Shown in pieces: positions 1-6,584 of a stretch of 13,250 bases of DNA. Below the pieces are notes generated by a model. It was not told where the DNA came from and did no database searches. It saw only the letters and a list, made by a program, of their open reading frames with translations. Each line of letters begins with the position of its first letter. The first letter of the stretch is position 1. The translations under genes and the position numbers were made by a program. Source of the DNA: Synechococcus sp. UW140 (GTDB lineage Bacteria > Cyanobacteriota > Cyanobacteriia > PCC-6307 > Cyanobiaceae); contig CAMDWF010000028.1 in assembly GCA_945878795.1 (NCBI GenBank), forward strand, positions 1 to 13,250, given 5' to 3'.

Positions 1-1149
1 AATGGTGAAAAGCCCGATGTCAGCCTGACTCCGATTGCGCGCTACGACTTGCTCGAACTGGGCGCCTACGACTCCATGAGCGTGCAGTTCTCGCGGGGCT
101 GTCCGTTTCAATGCGAGTTCTGCGACATCATCGTGCTCTACGGACGCAAACCCCGTACCAAAATGCCCCAACAGCTAATAGCCGAACTTGAGGTGATTTA
201 CAACCTAGGCTGGCGAGGCGGAATCTTTATGGTTGACGATAACTTCATTGGCAATAAGCGCAATGTCAAACTCTTGCTGACAGCCCTTGAATCATGGCAA
301 AGAGAACATGGCTACCCCTTTCGCTTCGATACAGAAGCCTCCCTTGACCTCGCCGACGACGACGAGATGATCGACCTGATGATGGCCTGCAATTTTGCCG
401 CCGTCTTCATGGGCATTGAGACTCCAGATGCTGAAAGTCTTTCATTGACAAAGAAATTTCAAAATACCCGTTCCCCTCTGCACGAATCGGTAGATAAAGT
501 GACCAAGGCCGGACTACGGGTGATTGCTGGCTTCATCATCGGCTTCGATGGCGAGAAAGCCGGTGCCGGCCAACGCATCGTGGCATTTGCCGAACAGACC
601 GGCATTCCCACAACCACCTTTGCCATGCTTCAGGCCTTGCCCCATACGGCCCTGTGGCACCGACTCGACAAAGAGGGTCGTCTGATTGCCGATGGGGGCA
701 ACATCAATCAGACCACATTGATGAACTTCATCCCAACCCGGCCCGTAGAAGATATCGCCAATGAATATGTTGATGCATTCTGCACTCTTTACGAGCCACG
801 ACAATACCTCGACCGTGTCTATCGTTATTTTCTCAAGTTAGGTGCACCGAGGGTTAAACCGGCTTTTAAGATGCCTGAATTGGTCATCGTCCGCGCCCTG
901 TTGATTGTCTGCTGGCGGCAGGGAGTGGTCCGTCCGACCCGTTGGGCATTTTGGCACCATCTGGGACACATGATTATAGCTAATCCAGGCGTGGCCGAGC
1001 AATATCTGGCCGTATGCGCCCACAACGAACACTTCCTCGAATACCGTGACATCGTCCGCCAGCAAATTGGCGATCAACTGGCTGCCTATCGCCAGCAACA
1101 ACTGAGCCAACAAGCCACGCTTACCCCCGTCGGCCTAGCCATCCCCTAA
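1..1149 (+). CDS. Radical SAM protein, probably B12-binding/DUF4070 type (5' partial)
   Basis: The reading frame is already open at base 1, so the N-terminal part lies outside the window; 382 residues are visible, ending in TAA at 1147-1149. The sequence shows SRGCPFQCEFCDI (visible residues 31-43), the CxxxCxxC motif that binds the 4Fe-4S cluster and S-adenosylmethionine, preceded by VSLTPIARYDLL. That linker is typical where a B12-binding Rossmann domain joins the radical SAM barrel. FMVDDNF and GIET further on fit the barrel strands. The C-terminal part (about residue 245 on) resembles the DUF4070 domain found in HpnR-like hopanoid methylases and many uncharacterised relatives. The family does radical chemistry, often methylation, on lipids or other substrates; the substrate here cannot be read. 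Base composition is more AT-rich in places (for example 430-470) than the core genes downstream. The TTG at 49 is inside the radical SAM region and is not the real start. Family confidence is high; function is unknown. Confidence 0.85.
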   Translation, partial: NGEKPDVSLTPIARYDLLELGAYDSMSVQFSRGCPFQCEFCDIIVLYGRKPRTKMPQQLIAELEVIYNLGWRGGIFMVDDNFIGNKRNVKLLLTALESWQREHGYPFRFDTEASLDLADDDEMIDLMMACNFAAVFMGIETPDAESLSLTKKFQNTRSPLHESVDKVTKAGLRVIAGFIIGFDGEKAGAGQRIVAFAEQTGIPTTTFAMLQALPHTALWHRLDKEGRLIADGGNINQTTLMNFIPTRPVEDIANEYVDAFCTLYEPRQYLDRVYRYFLKLGAPRVKPAFKMPELVIVRALLIVCWRQGVVRPTRWAFWHHLGHMIIANPGVAEQYLAVCAHNEHFLEYRDIVRQQIGDQLAAYRQQQLSQQATLTPVGLAIP

Positions 1150-1177
1150 AACCACCCTGTCCACTCCCCACCCTCAA

Positions 1178-1194
1178 GGCCGCAGCTTTCGGCC
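1178..1194. terminator. GC-rich hairpin between radical SAM gene and UPF0367 gene
   Basis: GGCCG (1178-1182) pairs with CGGCC (1190-1194) around a 7-nt loop, nested inside a weaker outer pair, CCACTC (1161-1166) with GAGTGG (1196-1201). It starts about 28 nt after the upstream stop. No T-run follows, so it is not a canonical intrinsic terminator. It could instead be a structured leader of the next gene. Confidence 0.3.
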
Positions 1195-1220
1195 AGAGTG
1201 GGGCGGTCCCAGTCCTTGCC

Positions 1221-1484
1221 ATGTACGTCGTCGAGCTCTCTCTCCGTCTCACCGCCATGCCGGTCGCTGTCCAGCGCAAGGACCTGGCAACAGCCCAGTC
1301 GCTTTATCAGGAAATTCGTCAGGCGATGGAAGCAGGCCATCCCAAGTTGCTTGAGCTGACCTGTGAAAAGGACGAACACAAGCGCATCAGCTTGCTTTGC
1401 ACGGAGCTTGTCGCCATCCAGGTTTACGAGAAATCAGCCATCGGCGCCAGCGGTAAGCGGCCGGGTTTCAGCCTGGACGGCTGA
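1221..1484 (+). CDS. UPF0367 family protein (cyanobacterial, unknown function)
   Basis: This 87-residue soluble protein has no signal peptide or membrane segment. The pattern MYVVELSLRLTAMPVAVQRK at the start, LLELTCEK in the middle and GKRPGFSLDG at the end matches UPF0367, a small protein family found across cyanobacteria, and the length is normal. An acidic/basic helical segment (AQSLYQEIRQAMEAG) sits between two predicted strands. The ATG at 1221 is chosen because it begins the conserved MYVVELSLRL block. No clear Shine-Dalgarno sequence precedes it, which is common in picocyanobacteria. The stop lies 5 nt before the ATG of the ABC ATPase gene, suggesting cotranscription and possibly translational coupling. 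No function is known to me. Confidence 0.85.
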   Translation: MYVVELSLRLTAMPVAVQRKDLATAQSLYQEIRQAMEAGHPKLLELTCEKDEHKRISLLCTELVAIQVYEKSAIGASGKRPGFSLDG

Positions 1485-1489
1485 TCTCG

Positions 1490-2194
1490 ATGCTCCAGGA
1501 CGCGCCAACGGCCTGCCTACGCTCCCCCCTTGACGTGGTGGATCTGACCTTTGACTGGCCAACGGGCCAGCCGGCCCTGCGTCACTGCAACCTGCGCATC
1601 CCCCGTGCCGGTCTCTGGATGCTGGTGGGAAGCAACGGCAGCGGCAAAAGCACCTTGCTGCGCTGTATCGCGGGCCTCCTGGAGCCCCAGGCGGGTCGCA
1701 TCGACACGGTCCTGCGGCCCGCCCTGGTCTTTCAAAACCCCGATCACCAGTTGCTCCTGCCAAGCTGCGGCAGCGATCTGATGATCGGACTGAGGGGGCA
1801 GATGGGCTTGATGCACCGCCAGCTGGCGGTGCATCAAGCCCTCGGTCAGGTCGGCCTACTGGGATTCGAGCAACGGCCCATCCACACCCTGAGCGGGGGT
1901 CAGAAACAGCGCCTGGCCATCGCCGGCACCCTGGCCGCCCAGGCCGATCTGCTGCTGCTGGATGAACCCACGGCCCTGCTGGATCCCGAGAGCCAACGGG
2001 AGGTGCTGCACCTGATCCGCCGGCTTTGCAGTGGCTCAGACAAGCCGCTGACCGCCCTCTGGATCACCCACCGTCTGGAAGAACTGGACCTGTGTGATGG
2101 AGCTGCCCTGATGGAAGCGGGCCGGCTAGGGCCTTGGTGCAGTGGCGCCAGCATGAGAAGCCAACTGGCCCCCTTGCCCGAAGGCCAGGCTTAG
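1490..2194 (+). CDS. ABC transporter ATP-binding protein, ECF/CbiO type
   Basis: A complete 234-residue nucleotide-binding subunit. It shows Walker A GSNGSGKST (47-55), a Q-loop in VFQNPDHQLLLPS (Q82), the signature LSGGQKQRLAIAG (134-146), Walker B LLLLDEPT (154-161) and the switch histidine in WITHRLEE (H194). The FQNPDHQL stretch is characteristic of energy-coupling-factor ATPases (EcfA/CbiO), which power uptake of vitamins, cobalt or nickel through an EcfT scaffold and a substrate-binding S component. Neither partner is nearby, so the substrate cannot be assigned; partners could be encoded elsewhere. It follows the UPF0367 gene by 5 nt. Residues 105-118, between the Q-loop and the signature, are encoded by a perfect 38-bp palindrome (listed separately), yet the spacing between motifs stays normal for the family. 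The family call is firm; the ECF subtype is likely. Confidence 0.88.
   Translation: MLQDAPTACLRSPLDVVDLTFDWPTGQPALRHCNLRIPRAGLWMLVGSNGSGKSTLLRCIAGLLEPQAGRIDTVLRPALVFQNPDHQLLLPSCGSDLMIGLRGQMGLMHRQLAVHQALGQVGLLGFEQRPIHTLSGGQKQRLAIAGTLAAQADLLLLDEPTALLDPESQREVLHLIRRLCSGSDKPLTALWITHRLEELDLCDGAALMEAGRLGPWCSGASMRSQLAPLPEGQA
1804..1841. repeat. Perfect 38-bp palindrome inside the ABC ATPase gene
   Basis: The half-site GGGCTTGATGCACCGCCAG (1804-1822) is followed directly by its exact reverse complement (1823-1841). All 19 pairs match with no spacer, and pairing stops at T1803/T1842. Both strands therefore read the same, and both encode the peptide MHRQLAVHQA. It lies in the coding frame (residues 105-118) without disrupting it. 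It could form a cruciform in DNA or a very stable hairpin in mRNA or single-stranded DNA. Confidence 0.95.
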
Positions 2195-2248
2195 GGGTAG
2201 GTTCCAAGGGTACTGGGAGATTCAGGCCCTCGGGTCCTTCCGGTCCAT

Positions 2249-2320
2249 TCCTCGGTAGCTCAGTGGTAGAGCGGTCGGCTGTTAACCGATTGGTCGCAGG
2301 TTCGAATCCCGCCCGGGGAG
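2249..2320 (+). tRNA. trnN-GUU: tRNA-Asn (anticodon GUU)
   Basis: A 72-nt cloverleaf is visible. The acceptor stem is TCCTCGG/CCGGGGA with one T-G wobble and G73 as discriminator. The D-arm is GCTC...GAGC. The anticodon stem GTCGG/CCGAT encloses the loop CTGTTAA, giving anticodon GTT. The variable loop is followed by a T-arm with the standard TTCGAAT loop. The T-stem GCAGG/CCCGC has an A-C mismatch at its third pair (51-63), where a Watson-Crick pair is expected. CCA is not encoded; TTAGGG follows. It reads AAC/AAT codons. It lies 54 nt after the ABC ATPase gene, on the same strand. Confidence 0.95.
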
Positions 2321-2731
2321 TTAGGGTTAATTGTTAAGCAAATCCAAGCTTTTACCCATTTTTGGAGGCTTGGTAGATGATTTGATCAAGCCTGGCAATC
2401 CATTAGGGCTGGTTTTTGAGCCAACAGCCGGGCCAAATTGGCTGGATGTTTCAATATAAAAATGCTGATATCAAATATTTTCTTAAGATTTGCGAGCCTG
2501 GCCCTAGGATATTGCATCGTTGGTAATCTGCAACGAGGCCAGTGGAGCACAAGGGTTTAGAAGCCCAAGGGCGGATCCAAAGCCCTCATGTTGGGCAGAA
2601 GGATCGTAACCAGCCTCGAAGTAGTGGCCAACGGACCTGCCACTGACCTGTCTTGTCGGTGACAATGGCTTTAAATCCCCGCAAAGTTGGGAGATTTGCC
2701 CACCGTTGCGGTTCGCGCCCTTATCTCTGCC
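2321..2731. other. 411-nt AT-richer intergenic region upstream of rpaA
   Basis: No convincing gene is seen here. Near the tRNA, CCAAGC (2344-2349) can pair with GCTTGG (2368-2373), or GGCTTG (2367-2372) can pair with CAAGCC (2387-2392), so the two hairpins exclude each other. The central part (2445-2490) is the most AT-rich stretch. Further on are a small hairpin TCGTTG/CAACGA (2517-2522 with 2531-2536), TTGTC-GGT-GACAA (2653-2665), and CCGCAA/TTGCGG (2678-2683 with 2706-2711). The span is long enough to hold the rpaA promoter plus a long 5' leader. Confidence 0.6.
2483..2510 (+). promoter_or_regulatory. Possible sigma-70-type promoter for rpaA
   Basis: TTAAGA (2483-2488) and TAGGAT (2505-2510) each match four of six consensus positions with a 16-nt spacer, in the AT-rich stretch about 220 nt before the rpaA ATG. 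Use of this site would give a long, weakly structured 5' leader. This is a weak, pattern-based call. Confidence 0.22.
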
Positions 2732-3538
2732 ATGAAACCCTGCATCCTGCTGATCGAGGACGACAGTGACATGCGTGACTTGGTCGCAGGTCACCTTGAA
2801 CATGGTGGCTTTGATGTTCAGCGCGCCGACGACGGCATTAAGGGGCAAGCACTGGCACTTCAGTACAGCCCAGATGTGATCTTGCTGGATCTGATGCTTC
2901 CCAAGGTGGATGGACTAACCCTCTGTCAGCGGCTGAGACGCGATGAACGAACTGCCAAAATCCCTATATTGATGCTAACTGCCCTTGGCGGGACCAAAGA
3001 CAAGGTGAGTGGCTTCAACTCAGGGGCTGATGATTACTTGACCAAGCCCTTTGATCTGGAAGAACTTATGGTCCGTGTCAAGGCTTTGCTGCGGCGCAGC
3101 GAGCGAGCACCGCTGTCAAGCAAACACAGCGAAATTCTCAACTACGGCCCCCTTACCCTTGTTGCAGAGCGCTTTGAGGCCATTTGGTTTGACCAGCCGA
3201 TCAGGCTCACCCATCTGGAGTTTGAGCTGCTGCATTGCCTGCTGCAACGCCATGGCCAAACCGTTTCCCCTTCCCTCATTCTCAAAGAGGTTTGGGGTTA
3301 CGAGCCGGACGATGACATCGAAACGATTCGTGTCCATGTGCGCCATCTGCGCACCAAACTGGAGCCTGAACCCCGCAAGCCTCGTTTCATCAAAACAGTT
3401 TATGGTGCAGGTTATTGCTTGGAGCTGCCCGTTGGTGAGCAGGTAGAGACTCTGGCGGAAGTCATGGCTGCCGCCCGCACCGCCGCAGCCGAATCAGCGG
3501 CGCGGCGCGTCAAAGACGGTGCCAATGTGGTGCCCTGA
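2732..3538 (+). CDS. rpaA: Response regulator RpaA, circadian clock output
   Basis: A 268-residue OmpR-class two-component regulator. The receiver domain (1-120) has D10/D11, phospho-acceptor D53 in VILLDLMLP, T83 and K105 in DDYLTKPF. A winged-helix DNA-binding domain follows (about 130-230) with LTHLEFELLHCLLQRHGQTV, EVWGYEPDDDIETIRVHVRHLR and KTVYGAGYCLEL. These blocks are typical of RpaA, the regulator phosphorylated by SasA in step with KaiABC, which drives dusk gene expression and also affects energy transfer from phycobilisomes. The ATG at 2732 begins MKPCILLIEDD, the expected N-terminus; an in-frame TTG at 2687 would add 15 unrelated residues. An alanine-rich tail of about 40 residues follows the wing and is less conserved. 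The gene ends two bases before the stop of the convergent ldpA-like gene, with no room for a terminator. RpaB is a paralogue but has a distinctly different signature. Confidence 0.9.
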   Translation: MKPCILLIEDDSDMRDLVAGHLEHGGFDVQRADDGIKGQALALQYSPDVILLDLMLPKVDGLTLCQRLRRDERTAKIPILMLTALGGTKDKVSGFNSGADDYLTKPFDLEELMVRVKALLRRSERAPLSSKHSEILNYGPLTLVAERFEAIWFDQPIRLTHLEFELLHCLLQRHGQTVSPSLILKEVWGYEPDDDIETIRVHVRHLRTKLEPEPRKPRFIKTVYGAGYCLELPVGEQVETLAEVMAAARTAAAESAARRVKDGANVVP

Positions 3539-3540
3539 AT

Positions 3541-4575
3541 TCAGCAAAGCTCTGATATTGCCAAGGTGGTTTTAATCATGTCGCTGGCCTCAGCCACCAG
3601 CTTCTTGATTGCGGTGTCCACGCGGCCCACCTTGATGTCTTGCAGGCCCCCTTGGACCAAACGACGGGCTTGGCTGCCCATGGCGATCCCCGCGAATGGG
3701 ACGCCACAACGGGCAGCCAATTGACCGGTCCCCCTGTTGGTTCCCCCGGAAAGCACAACCGGCAGGTGCCGAAAGCGGGGATCTCTCGCCTTTAGTTCCC
3801 GTTCAATCACATCCGCCATCGCCACCGCCTGGAGTGTGGCCTTCCAACCCGATCCCGCCACCCCACCCATGGGCACGCCGTCGGCCTGGAGCATCATGCG
3901 GTTCCCGGCAACGGCATGGGCCCGGCGGATCCGCTCCAGAAGATCGTGGTTTGACAGGTAGTGACGATCGAGGCAAAGGGACACCAGGCCATCGGGCAAA
4001 CAGTCGTTGACCACCTGCCATTCGGCCAAAGTGGCCTGCTCATCGGCAACGGCGGCGTGGAGTTCGATGCTTTCCGCCCCCGCCTGCAGACAGGCCGGCA
4101 AAATGCTGCGCAGGGATTTGGCATCGTGGCGCCAGCGAATCGCCGCCGCCGCCGGCGGACAAACGGCCTCACACCGCCCGCAGCCGATGCAAAGAGGGTC
4201 CACAACGACCAAATCCACAGTGATCGCTGCCGTTGGACAGGCCGGAATACACAGATCACAGGCCACACAATCGCTGCTGATCACGGCCTTGCGCACATGG
4301 TGATCCCCTGGCATGCCCACACTCACCGTGATGAAGGGGCGCACCCCCAGGTTCAGGCCCATGGCGGGAGCGACCTCGGCGGCAGCCTGAATGCCGCGCC
4401 CACAGGCCTCCACCACCTCCGGCTTAGCTGAGACATCAAAACCATTGCAACCGGCCAGGGTGTACACGTAGGCCAGCCGCTCAACATCGGCCTCCACCTC
4501 GTGGCCGGCACCGCAAACCACCTTGAAATACTTGCCGGCCGCCAACAGTTGTCGCCACTCCTCCAGACGCTCCAT
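3541..4575 (-). CDS. LdpA-like dicluster 4Fe-4S protein
   Basis: About 344 residues from the ATG at 4575; GTG (4578) and TTG (4581) lie just upstream in frame. The N-terminal part (MERLEEWRQLLAAGKYFKVVCGAG..., then YTLAGCNGFDVSAKPEVV) looks like a barrel-type fold. The centre carries two complete ferredoxin motifs, CVACDLCIPACP and CIGCGRCEAVCP (about residues 110-150), binding two 4Fe-4S clusters. The C-terminal part has LQADGVPMGG, LSGGTNRGT and GIAMGSQARRLVQGG, resembling the LdpA C-terminal domain. LdpA of Synechococcus elongatus is an iron-sulfur redox sensor that sets circadian period according to light. This protein may be the orthologue or a related paralogue, since cyanobacteria appear to have more than one such protein. 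It is the last gene of the minus-strand run, 29 nt after holB, and tail-to-tail with rpaA. The iron-sulfur call is firm; the clock role is inferred. Confidence 0.78.
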   Translation of the reverse strand: MERLEEWRQLLAAGKYFKVVCGAGHEVEADVERLAYVYTLAGCNGFDVSAKPEVVEACGRGIQAAAEVAPAMGLNLGVRPFITVSVGMPGDHHVRKAVISSDCVACDLCIPACPTAAITVDLVVVDPLCIGCGRCEAVCPPAAAAIRWRHDAKSLRSILPACLQAGAESIELHAAVADEQATLAEWQVVNDCLPDGLVSLCLDRHYLSNHDLLERIRRAHAVAGNRMMLQADGVPMGGVAGSGWKATLQAVAMADVIERELKARDPRFRHLPVVLSGGTNRGTGQLAARCGVPFAGIAMGSQARRLVQGGLQDIKVGRVDTAIKKLVAEASDMIKTTLAISELC

Positions 4576-4604
4576 CACCAAGGGCCGGCGGCTTCCCTCC
4601 CTGT

Positions 4605-5708
4605 CTAAGTGCCGAACGGGCCGTCAGACCCAAAGGGCAAAGCAGGTAACGCGGCGAGTTCCAACAACGCCACCTCCCAGGCCAAACGGGGTTGGCCATG
4701 GCCCAGCAGCTGGGCCCTGAGCCGTTCGAGCCGACGCCAGCGCAACGGATCCTGCCGACGGCGCCAGCCGGCTAGTTGCCACCAACCCAGCAGCCAAAGC
4801 TGCTGCTCCCCCTCCAGAGCTTCGCTCAGGTCCCGGGCCAGGGCCAGGGATTCCAAAGGGTCTGGCCCCAGGGCAAGGAGGCGATCGGCCAGCCCCTCGG
4901 GCAGGGACTGCCACTGCCGGCGATGGTTCAGCAGGGCCCCCGGGGAGCCCTCCGCCAATTCCAGGAGTACGGGGGAATCAGGGGGGCAAGCCGCCCCATC
5001 GGGAGAGGTCGAATCCGGGGTGGCCCCATCCGGGGAGGCCCCTTGCGCCGCTGTCGATGCGGTGGCCTCTAATACCGCCCGAACCTGCTCTGGGGCCAGG
5101 GAGCGGAAGGGGATGCGCTGACAGCGGGAGCGGATCGTGGGGAGCAGGCGATCGGGGGCGGCGCTGATCAACACCAAAACCCCATCCCCAGGTTCTTCCA
5201 GGGTTTTGAGCAGGGCATTGGCGGCCGTCTCGGCCATCGACTCGACCGTCTCCAACACCACCATGCAGCGCCCAGACTCGACCGGTCGCCTGGCAAGGAA
5301 GCGGGAGACCTCCCGGATCTGCTCCAACCTGAGTTGGGGCGGCACCTTGCGGCTGATGCCGCTCTCAGCGGCTTGGGAGGCAGGAATCAGCCGGCCCTGG
5401 TGCTGAAAGGTGGGTTCCACCCACAGCAAATCGGGGTGGTTTCCCTGGGCCATCAGACGCCGAATGCGAGCATCCCCTGCCAGGGCATCCAAGGCGGCAA
5501 CTGGGCCAGCGCTGGCGGGTTTGGTGGCCACCACCCCCTCCAGAAATCGCAACGCCACGAGTCGCCGGCCCACCCCATCGGGACCGGCGAACAGATAGGC
5601 CGGCGCCAGGCGGCGAGACCGCAGCGCCGCCGCCAGCAAGTGGATGGCCAGATCCTGCCCCAGCAGGTCAGCAAAAAGAGGAACGGGGGGCGCGGAAACG
5701 TCGTTCAT
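4605..5708 (-). CDS. holB: DNA polymerase III subunit delta' (clamp loader)
   Basis: 367 residues from the ATG at 5708. The protein starts MNDVSAPPVPLFADLLGQDLAI, the usual opening of cyanobacterial delta'; an ATG at 5762 would overlap the small upstream gene. Features are a degenerate P-loop GPDGVGRR in place of GKT/S (delta' does not hydrolyse ATP), IREVSRFLARRPVESG, AANALLKTLEEPGDGVLVLIS and LLPTIRSRCQRIPF with the SRC motif common to delta' and gamma/tau. Zinc-binding cysteines seen in E. coli delta' are absent, as often in cyanobacteria. Delta' works in the clamp-loader complex that places the beta clamp on DNA. Residues 223-237 consist of three pentapeptide repeats (G-A-S-P-D type), encoded by a 15-bp tandem repeat. 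It is cotranscribed with tmk upstream and the ldpA-like gene downstream. Confidence 0.88.
   Translation of the reverse strand: MNDVSAPPVPLFADLLGQDLAIHLLAAALRSRRLAPAYLFAGPDGVGRRLVALRFLEGVVATKPASAGPVAALDALAGDARIRRLMAQGNHPDLLWVEPTFQHQGRLIPASQAAESGISRKVPPQLRLEQIREVSRFLARRPVESGRCMVVLETVESMAETAANALLKTLEEPGDGVLVLISAAPDRLLPTIRSRCQRIPFRSLAPEQVRAVLEATASTAAQGASPDGATPDSTSPDGAACPPDSPVLLELAEGSPGALLNHRRQWQSLPEGLADRLLALGPDPLESLALARDLSEALEGEQQLWLLGWWQLAGWRRRQDPLRWRRLERLRAQLLGHGQPRLAWEVALLELAALPALPFGSDGPFGT
4998..5042 (-). repeat. 15-bp tandem repeat (3 units) in holB
   Basis: Three adjacent 15-bp units (4998-5012, 5013-5027, 5028-5042 on the plus strand) share the pattern ATCCGGGG(T/A)GGCCCC; the first unit is more diverged. 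In the holB frame they encode GASPD, GATPD and STSPD, then a partial GAACPPD. The repeat keeps the frame and forms a Pro/Asp-rich linker before the C-terminal collar domain. Confidence 0.85.
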
Positions 5709-5739
5709 CTCCCCGGCTGCAGCGAATGAAGCGCCGTGG

Positions 5740-5934
5740 TCAAGGCAAGCGCCGGAGAACATCAAGTGAGGCTAGGGACCCGGCCAGAACCTCCACAGGG
5801 TCTGGGTCATCAACCCTGCGCAAGCCAAGGGCCTGGTGGAGCCCATGGCGCAACCACTCCAGGGAATGGCGCCCGTGACCCTGGCCGAGGGGATCTGCCA
5901 GGAGATGGGGATCAATCAGTTGGAAGGGACGCAT
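5740..5934 (-). CDS. Small hypothetical protein between tmk and holB
   Basis: A 64-residue frame from the ATG at 5934 to the TGA at 5740-5742. It starts inside the last codons of tmk (19-nt overlap) and ends 31 nt before holB, so it fills the otherwise unexplained 207-nt gap between two genes of one operon. The protein begins MRPFQLIDPHLLADPLGQ and contains an amphipathic helix-like stretch (HSLEWLRHGLHQALGL), a DDPDPVEV turn and a second helix (LAGSLASLDVLRRLP). Third codon positions are roughly two-thirds G or C, and common codons (CTG, GCC, GGC) are used, as in neighbouring genes. No membrane segment, metal motif or known domain is seen. I do not recognise the family. The call rests on position, codon use and the absence of any rival feature. 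Confidence 0.5.
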   Translation of the reverse strand: MRPFQLIDPHLLADPLGQGHGRHSLEWLRHGLHQALGLRRVDDPDPVEVLAGSLASLDVLRRLP

Positions 5935-6584
5935 CGACGAATGGCGGCGCAACAGGACTCCGTCACAGCAGCCACCGGCTGCCCAGCCTCAATGCGGGTC
6001 CAGCCCCTCTGGGCGGCCAGGGTGACAAAGCCAGCGGCCACCCGGGCCAGAAAGGACTCCCCCGCCGCCTCAATGCGATCGGCCGGTCGGCCGCCACGGC
6101 GGCGGCGGGACTCGGCGAGGGGCACATCCAGCCAGAGGGTGAGATCGGCCTGGAGACCGCCTGTGGCCAGGCTTTCCAGTGTGTCGATCAGGGCCAGGGG
6201 CAAACCCCTGCCATAGCCCTGATAGGCGGCTGTGGATCCAGTGAAGCGATCACAAAGCACCCAATCACCGGCCTCCAGCGCCGGCACCAGGAGCGCTTCA
6301 ACATGCTGGGCGCGGTCGGCCGCATAGAGAAGCAATTCGGCCCGGGAAAGGGGTTGTACCTCCTGGGGCGGATGCAGCAATAACTGCCGCAAGGCCTGAC
6401 CCAGGGCCGTCCCCCCCGGCTCTCGACTCACAACCAAACGGGCCCCGGGGGCCATCAGTCCACTGCTGGGCAGCCATTGGCGCAGGGCCTGGAGCTGGGT
6501 GGTCTTGCCGCACCCATCGACCCCCTCCAGCACCACAAATCGGCCTCGGTTCAAGCCGGTGCCCATCGGCGCCTCAGCGTTCAC
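5916..6584 (-). CDS. tmk: Thymidylate kinase (dTMP kinase)
   Basis: A 222-residue enzyme phosphorylating dTMP to dTDP with ATP, the step common to both routes of dTTP supply. It shows the P-loop EGVDGCGKTT (20-29), REPGGT (54-59) at the dTMP site, the catalytic DR motif in CDRFTGSTAAYQGYGRG (D112-R113), LTLWLDVPL and a basic LID segment ESRRRRGGRPADRIE (about 157-172). The GTG at 6584 overlaps the stop of the ATPase gene by four bases (GTGA), a sign of translational coupling; an ATG at residue 7 (6566) is an alternative start nearer the usual N-terminus. Downstream it overlaps the proposed small gene. The pairing with holB is common in bacteria and fits a DNA replication role. Confidence 0.93.
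   Translation of the reverse strand: MNAEAPMGTGLNRGRFVVLEGVDGCGKTTQLQALRQWLPSSGLMAPGARLVVSREPGGTALGQALRQLLLHPPQEVQPLSRAELLLYAADRAQHVEALLVPALEAGDWVLCDRFTGSTAAYQGYGRGLPLALIDTLESLATGGLQADLTLWLDVPLAESRRRRGGRPADRIEAAGESFLARVAAGFVTLAAQRGWTRIEAGQPVAAVTESCCAAIRRCVPSN

Noticed and set aside
2134..2337. 67-residue frame covering the tRNA gene
   Set aside because: It crosses the end of the ABC ATPase gene and the whole tRNA-Asn, with no protein-like features.
2687..2731. TTG start extending RpaA by 15 residues
   Set aside because: The family N-terminus MKP-ILLIEDD begins at 2732; the added residues are not conserved in RpaA.
5709..5762. Upstream ATG for HolB at 5762
   Set aside because: It would add 18 residues before the normal LFADLLGQ opening and overlap the small gene; the ATG at 5708 fits the family better.
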